The notes beneath the pieces were generated by a model. It was given only the letters and a program-made list of their open reading frames with translations, ran no database searches and was not told where the DNA came from. From NCBI GenBank assembly GCA_030627725.1, contig DAOVSZ010000030.1:1-14923 (forward strand): 14,923 nucleotides of DNA, read 5' to 3'. Position 1 is the first letter of the stretch. Every line of letters begins with the position of its first letter. Shown piece by piece: positions 12,983-14,923 of this stretch. The DNA comes from Desulfobulbaceae bacterium (GTDB lineage Bacteria; Desulfobacterota; Desulfobulbia; Desulfobulbales; DAOVSZ01). The translations under genes and the position numbers were made by a program.

Positions 12983-13726
12983 TTAATGTCCTCCGGTAAA
13001 CGGTACGAACCGCACAGGAAGTATCTGTCTTGACGTGATCTCTCCGGCCGTGTTTTTTTCAACCAGCAGAAGCTGTTGTACCATAAAGCGTGTGCCGACC
13101 GGGATTACCATCCTGCCGCCGGGTTTCAGCTGCCTGAGAAGCGGCGGTGGGATATGCGTTGCCGCGGCAGTGACAATGATTGCGTCAAACGGCGCTGCCT
13201 CGGGCCAGCCGTAATATCCGTCCGCAATACGGAGAGAGATATTGTTATAGCCGAGTTTGTAGAGCTTTTTGCCTGCTTTTTCTCCGAGCGGCCTGATGAT
13301 CTCCATGGTATAGACCGCGCCGGCAAGTTCTGCCAGGATGGCGGCCTGATAGCCGGACCCGGCGCCGATCTCAAGAACGCGGTCGTTTTTATCCACCTGG
13401 AGGAGGTCGGTCATCAGGGCGACAATATAGGGCTGGGAAATGGTCTGGCCATGGCCGATGGGAAGGGGGCGGTTGGCATAGGCGAGTCTTCTTGAGGCAG
13501 CGGGCACGAATTCATGGCGGGGGACGGTTGCCATGGCAACCATGACACCTTGCATGAGGGACTCCCTGCCGATATGACGGCGGGTGTCGCGCACATCCTG
13601 CTCGATCTCAAGCACCATGTTCCGGCGTGCGGTTGCATAGCGGTCGGCCAGGGCATGATCTGCCGAAGAAAAAAACAGCAAGGGGAAAAGCAGGAGAAAC
13701 AGGATGTTTCGGCTTCTGGTATCCAT
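12983..13726 (-). CDS. pcm: Protein-L-isoaspartate O-methyltransferase with signal peptide
   Basis: SAM-dependent repair enzyme that methylates L-isoaspartyl residues in aged proteins so they can revert to aspartate. The 247-residue protein has motif I VLEIGAGSGYQAAIL (117-131), the family stretch RPLPIGHGQTISQPYIVA (86-103) that holds the active-site serine, acidic E142 after strand two, and the late motifs DAIIVTAA (181-188) and LKPGGRMVIPVG (200-211). Family members are about 210 residues; the extra N-terminus is a clear signal peptide: basic MDTRSR, hydrophobic ILFLLLFPLLFFSSA (8-22), and ALA before a likely cleavage after residue 27. It is thus predicted to be exported, although its co-substrate is cytoplasmic. 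GAGGG ribosome-binding site 8 nt before the ATG, formed by the target duplication of a family B element. Confidence 0.9.
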   Translation of the reverse strand: MDTRSRNILFLLLFPLLFFSSADHALADRYATARRNMVLEIEQDVRDTRRHIGRESLMQGVMVAMATVPRHEFVPAASRRLAYANRPLPIGHGQTISQPYIVALMTDLLQVDKNDRVLEIGAGSGYQAAILAELAGAVYTMEIIRPLGEKAGKKLYKLGYNNISLRIADGYYGWPEAAPFDAIIVTAAATHIPPPLLRQLKPGGRMVIPVGTRFMVQQLLLVEKNTAGEITSRQILPVRFVPFTGGH

Positions 13727-13739
13727 ACGGTTATCCCTC

Positions 13740-13892
13740 GTAAGAGTTCACCAGCACCTCATCTTCGTCCGTTTTGGACTTCTCACATAGAGGGGCTATA
13801 GTTCGAAGTCCCAAACGAACGAATCTAAGGCACTGGTAAACTCTTACAGCTATGAGTTTTTCCCAGGATAATAGCCCTTGGTGAAGTATTAC
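13740..13892. repeat. Family B MITE-like element with perfect 8-bp target duplication
   Basis: A 153-bp non-coding element flanked by exact copies of TATCCCTC (13732-13739 and 13893-13900). Terminal inverted repeats: GTAAGAGTTCACC (13740-13752) against the inverse of GGTGAAGTATTAC (13880-13892), 11 of 13. A third end-like motif, CTGGTAAACTCTTAC (13833-13847), pairs with the left end, and together they frame a nearly full-length palindrome: arms 13740-13782 and 13805-13847 match at about 35 of 43 positions, with CGTTTTGGACTTC/GAAGTCCCAAACG innermost. There is no transposase gene. The left duplication contains the pcm Shine-Dalgarno sequence. Confidence 0.85.
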
Positions 13893-13988
13893 TATCCCTC
13901 CTGTTTTCAGATAATCACGACTCATCGGAAAGAATCAACATTTTTATTCGTGAGACTTGCGTTTTGTTTTTTGAAACGCATAGTCGAA

Positions 13989-14027
13989 CAATCCCGCCGG
14001 AGGCGGAGGGTGAGCCACCCGTGATTG
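13989..14027. other. Predicted small three-way-junction fold
   Basis: An outer stem CAATC (13989-13993)/GATTG (14023-14027) encloses two perfect hairpins side by side: CCGCC-GGA-GGCGG (13994-14006) and GGGTG-AGC-CACCC (14008-14020). The GC content is far above its AT-rich surroundings. It lies upstream of the candidate mtnP promoter, so it may not be in that mRNA. A repeat or protein-binding structure is as likely as an RNA element. Confidence 0.55.
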
Positions 14028-14060
14028 AGCAGAAGAAAGGATTTCATGTATCCATTTCCC

Positions 14061-14090
14061 TTGACAATGACTGGTGGCGCATTGTAGTTA
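14061..14090 (+). promoter_or_regulatory. Candidate mtnP promoter
   Basis: A perfect -35 TTGACA (14061-14066), followed after 17-18 bp by a poor -10 (GTAGTT/TAGTTA, 14084-14090). A start near 14097 gives a leader of about 48 nt. The weak -10 suggests activator dependence or a wrong call. Confidence 0.35.
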
Positions 14091-14144
14091 TTTGAACCTG
14101 TACGTGGACAGCACTTTTAACGACACAACACGAAGGATATATAA

Positions 14145-14912
14145 ATGGCTGTTAAAATTGGTATTATCGGCGGCTCAGGTCTTGATGACCCTGCTATTCT
14201 GAAACAATCTGACGAAATCACAATCGACACCCCATACGGGGCGCCATCATCCGCTCTGACCTGCGGTTCCATCGAAGGCGTCGATGTCGTTATCCTTGCC
14301 AGACACGGGAAGAACCATTCCATTCCTCCCATGAACGTTAACTTCAGGGCAAATATCTCGGCCTTGAAGGAGCAGGGGTGTACGCATATCCTCGCTGCCA
14401 CCGCAGTCGGTTCCTTACGTGAAGAGATCGCGCCGGGGCATCTCGTCTTTCCGGACCAGTTTATCGATTTTACGAAAAAAAGGGCGACAACATTTTTTGA
14501 CCGGGACGAAGTAATACACACTCCAATGGCAACACCTTTCTGCCCGAAACTCATTGATCTTCTTGCCGGTTCCGCCGACCATCTCGCTATTCCGTTTCAT
14601 GCGAACAGGACGGTTGTCACCATCGAGGGCCCCAGGTTCTCCACCAAGGCGGAGAGCCATATGTTCAGGGCCTGGAACGCGGACGTGATCAATATGAGCA
14701 CTGTCCCGGAGGTGAATCTTGCCAGAGAAAAGAAGATGCACTATGCGTCAATAGCCATGTCAACGGACTATGACTGCTGGCATGAGAGTGAGGAGGCGGT
14801 CACTTGGGAAATGATCCTTGAGACCATGAAGAAGAATGTTGGCAGCGTTATCAATCTCTTTCTCGATGTGATACCGAAGATTAAGGACTATGAGGACGTG
14901 TGTAAGGGATAA
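14145..14912 (+). CDS. mtnP: S-methyl-5'-thioadenosine phosphorylase
   Basis: Purine nucleoside phosphorylase-family enzyme that splits methylthioadenosine with phosphate to adenine and methylthioribose 1-phosphate, the first step of methionine salvage and of MTA disposal after polyamine or other SAM-radical/aminopropyl chemistry. The 255-residue protein shows the phosphate site GGSG (9-12) and RHG (53-55), EGPRFST (161-167), the ribose/methylthio region NMSTVPEV (183-190) and TDYDCW (207-212), where D208 and D210 select 6-aminopurines; this separates it from inosine/guanosine and methylthioinosine phosphorylases. Length is close to, slightly below, the usual 260-285. AAGGA ribosome-binding site 7 nt before the ATG. 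It is divergent from pcm across a 418-bp gap; no other mtn gene is visible before the window ends. Confidence 0.95.
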   Translation: MAVKIGIIGGSGLDDPAILKQSDEITIDTPYGAPSSALTCGSIEGVDVVILARHGKNHSIPPMNVNFRANISALKEQGCTHILAATAVGSLREEIAPGHLVFPDQFIDFTKKRATTFFDRDEVIHTPMATPFCPKLIDLLAGSADHLAIPFHANRTVVTIEGPRFSTKAESHMFRAWNADVINMSTVPEVNLAREKKMHYASIAMSTDYDCWHESEEAVTWEMILETMKKNVGSVINLFLDVIPKIKDYEDVCKG

Positions 14913-14923
14913 ACTGTAGCGTT

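Larger units (their letters stand above)
13901..14144. other. Intergenic region between family B element and mtnP
   Basis: About 244 bp without a convincing ORF. It holds a 7-bp hairpin TGCGTTT/AAACGCA (13958-13980, loop rich in T), a three-stem fold (13989-14027), a candidate mtnP promoter (14061-14090) and the AAGGA ribosome-binding site of mtnP (14133-14137). The promoter of pcm should also be here or inside the family B element; none is convincing. Confidence 0.55.

Noticed and set aside
14071..14090. Sigma-54 promoter at TGGCGC upstream of mtnP
   Set aside because: No GC element at the required spacing follows; only the TGGC part matches.
13989..14144. SAM or SAH riboswitch ahead of mtnP
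   Set aside because: The folds seen do not show the conserved cores of the known SAM or SAH classes and mostly lie upstream of the likely promoter.
1..14923. CRISPR array, tRNA or rRNA genes
   Set aside because: No regularly spaced direct repeats and no cloverleaf or rRNA-like stretches were found on either strand; short repeats present are inverted-end elements or the rpsB tandem array.

Overview
The window reads as a stretch of chromosome from a Gram-negative, anaerobe-type bacterium of moderate GC. GmhB (LPS heptose pathway), FtsB, TatA, a sigma-54-type promoter and the general flavour of the proteins fit Desulfobacterota (former Deltaproteobacteria, perhaps Desulfobulbales). That placement is inference from protein style and gene mix, not from a marker search. 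No rRNA, tRNA, CRISPR array, integrase or transposase gene is visible.

Left part (1-2660): a minus-strand translation/nucleotide operon rpsB-tsf-pyrH, with a candidate promoter and a strongly structured leader ahead of rpsB. The S2 protein carries a repeat-built acidic tail, and pyrH ends inside a small mobile repeat (family A, copy 1). Middle-left (2700-4640): gmhB, a stand-alone CheY-like receiver, ftsB and a DUF523/TudS-type gene, in mixed orientation and tightly packed. Middle (4665-8764): a long-form class II fructose-bisphosphate aldolase, a bidirectional terminator, two tandem tatA genes facing it, then family A copy 2 in opposite orientation to copy 1, and an ald-cNMP-binding gene pair on the plus strand.

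Right part (8842-14912): a minus-strand pair (small membrane protein plus membrane-anchored LytM/M23 peptidase) behind a near-perfect sigma-54 promoter; a perfect 16-bp AT-rich hairpin; a large polytopic spermidine-synthase-like protein; a protein-L-isoaspartate methyltransferase with a signal peptide; a second MITE-like element (family B) with a perfect 8-bp target duplication abutting the pcm ribosome-binding site; a small three-way-junction fold; and mtnP. Three neighbouring genes (speE-like, pcm, mtnP) use or recycle S-adenosylmethionine products, but the speE-like protein lacks one canonical catalytic aspartate, so a shared pathway is only a hypothesis.

The most unusual content is non-coding: two families of short inverted-repeat elements, both beginning GTAA, both carrying a third internal copy of their end motif, and both inserted hard against gene boundaries (pyrH stop codon, tatA upstream region, pcm Shine-Dalgarno). 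The other points of interest are the sigma-54 peptidase operon, the rpsB leader, and the exported Pcm beside a polytopic SAM-fold protein.
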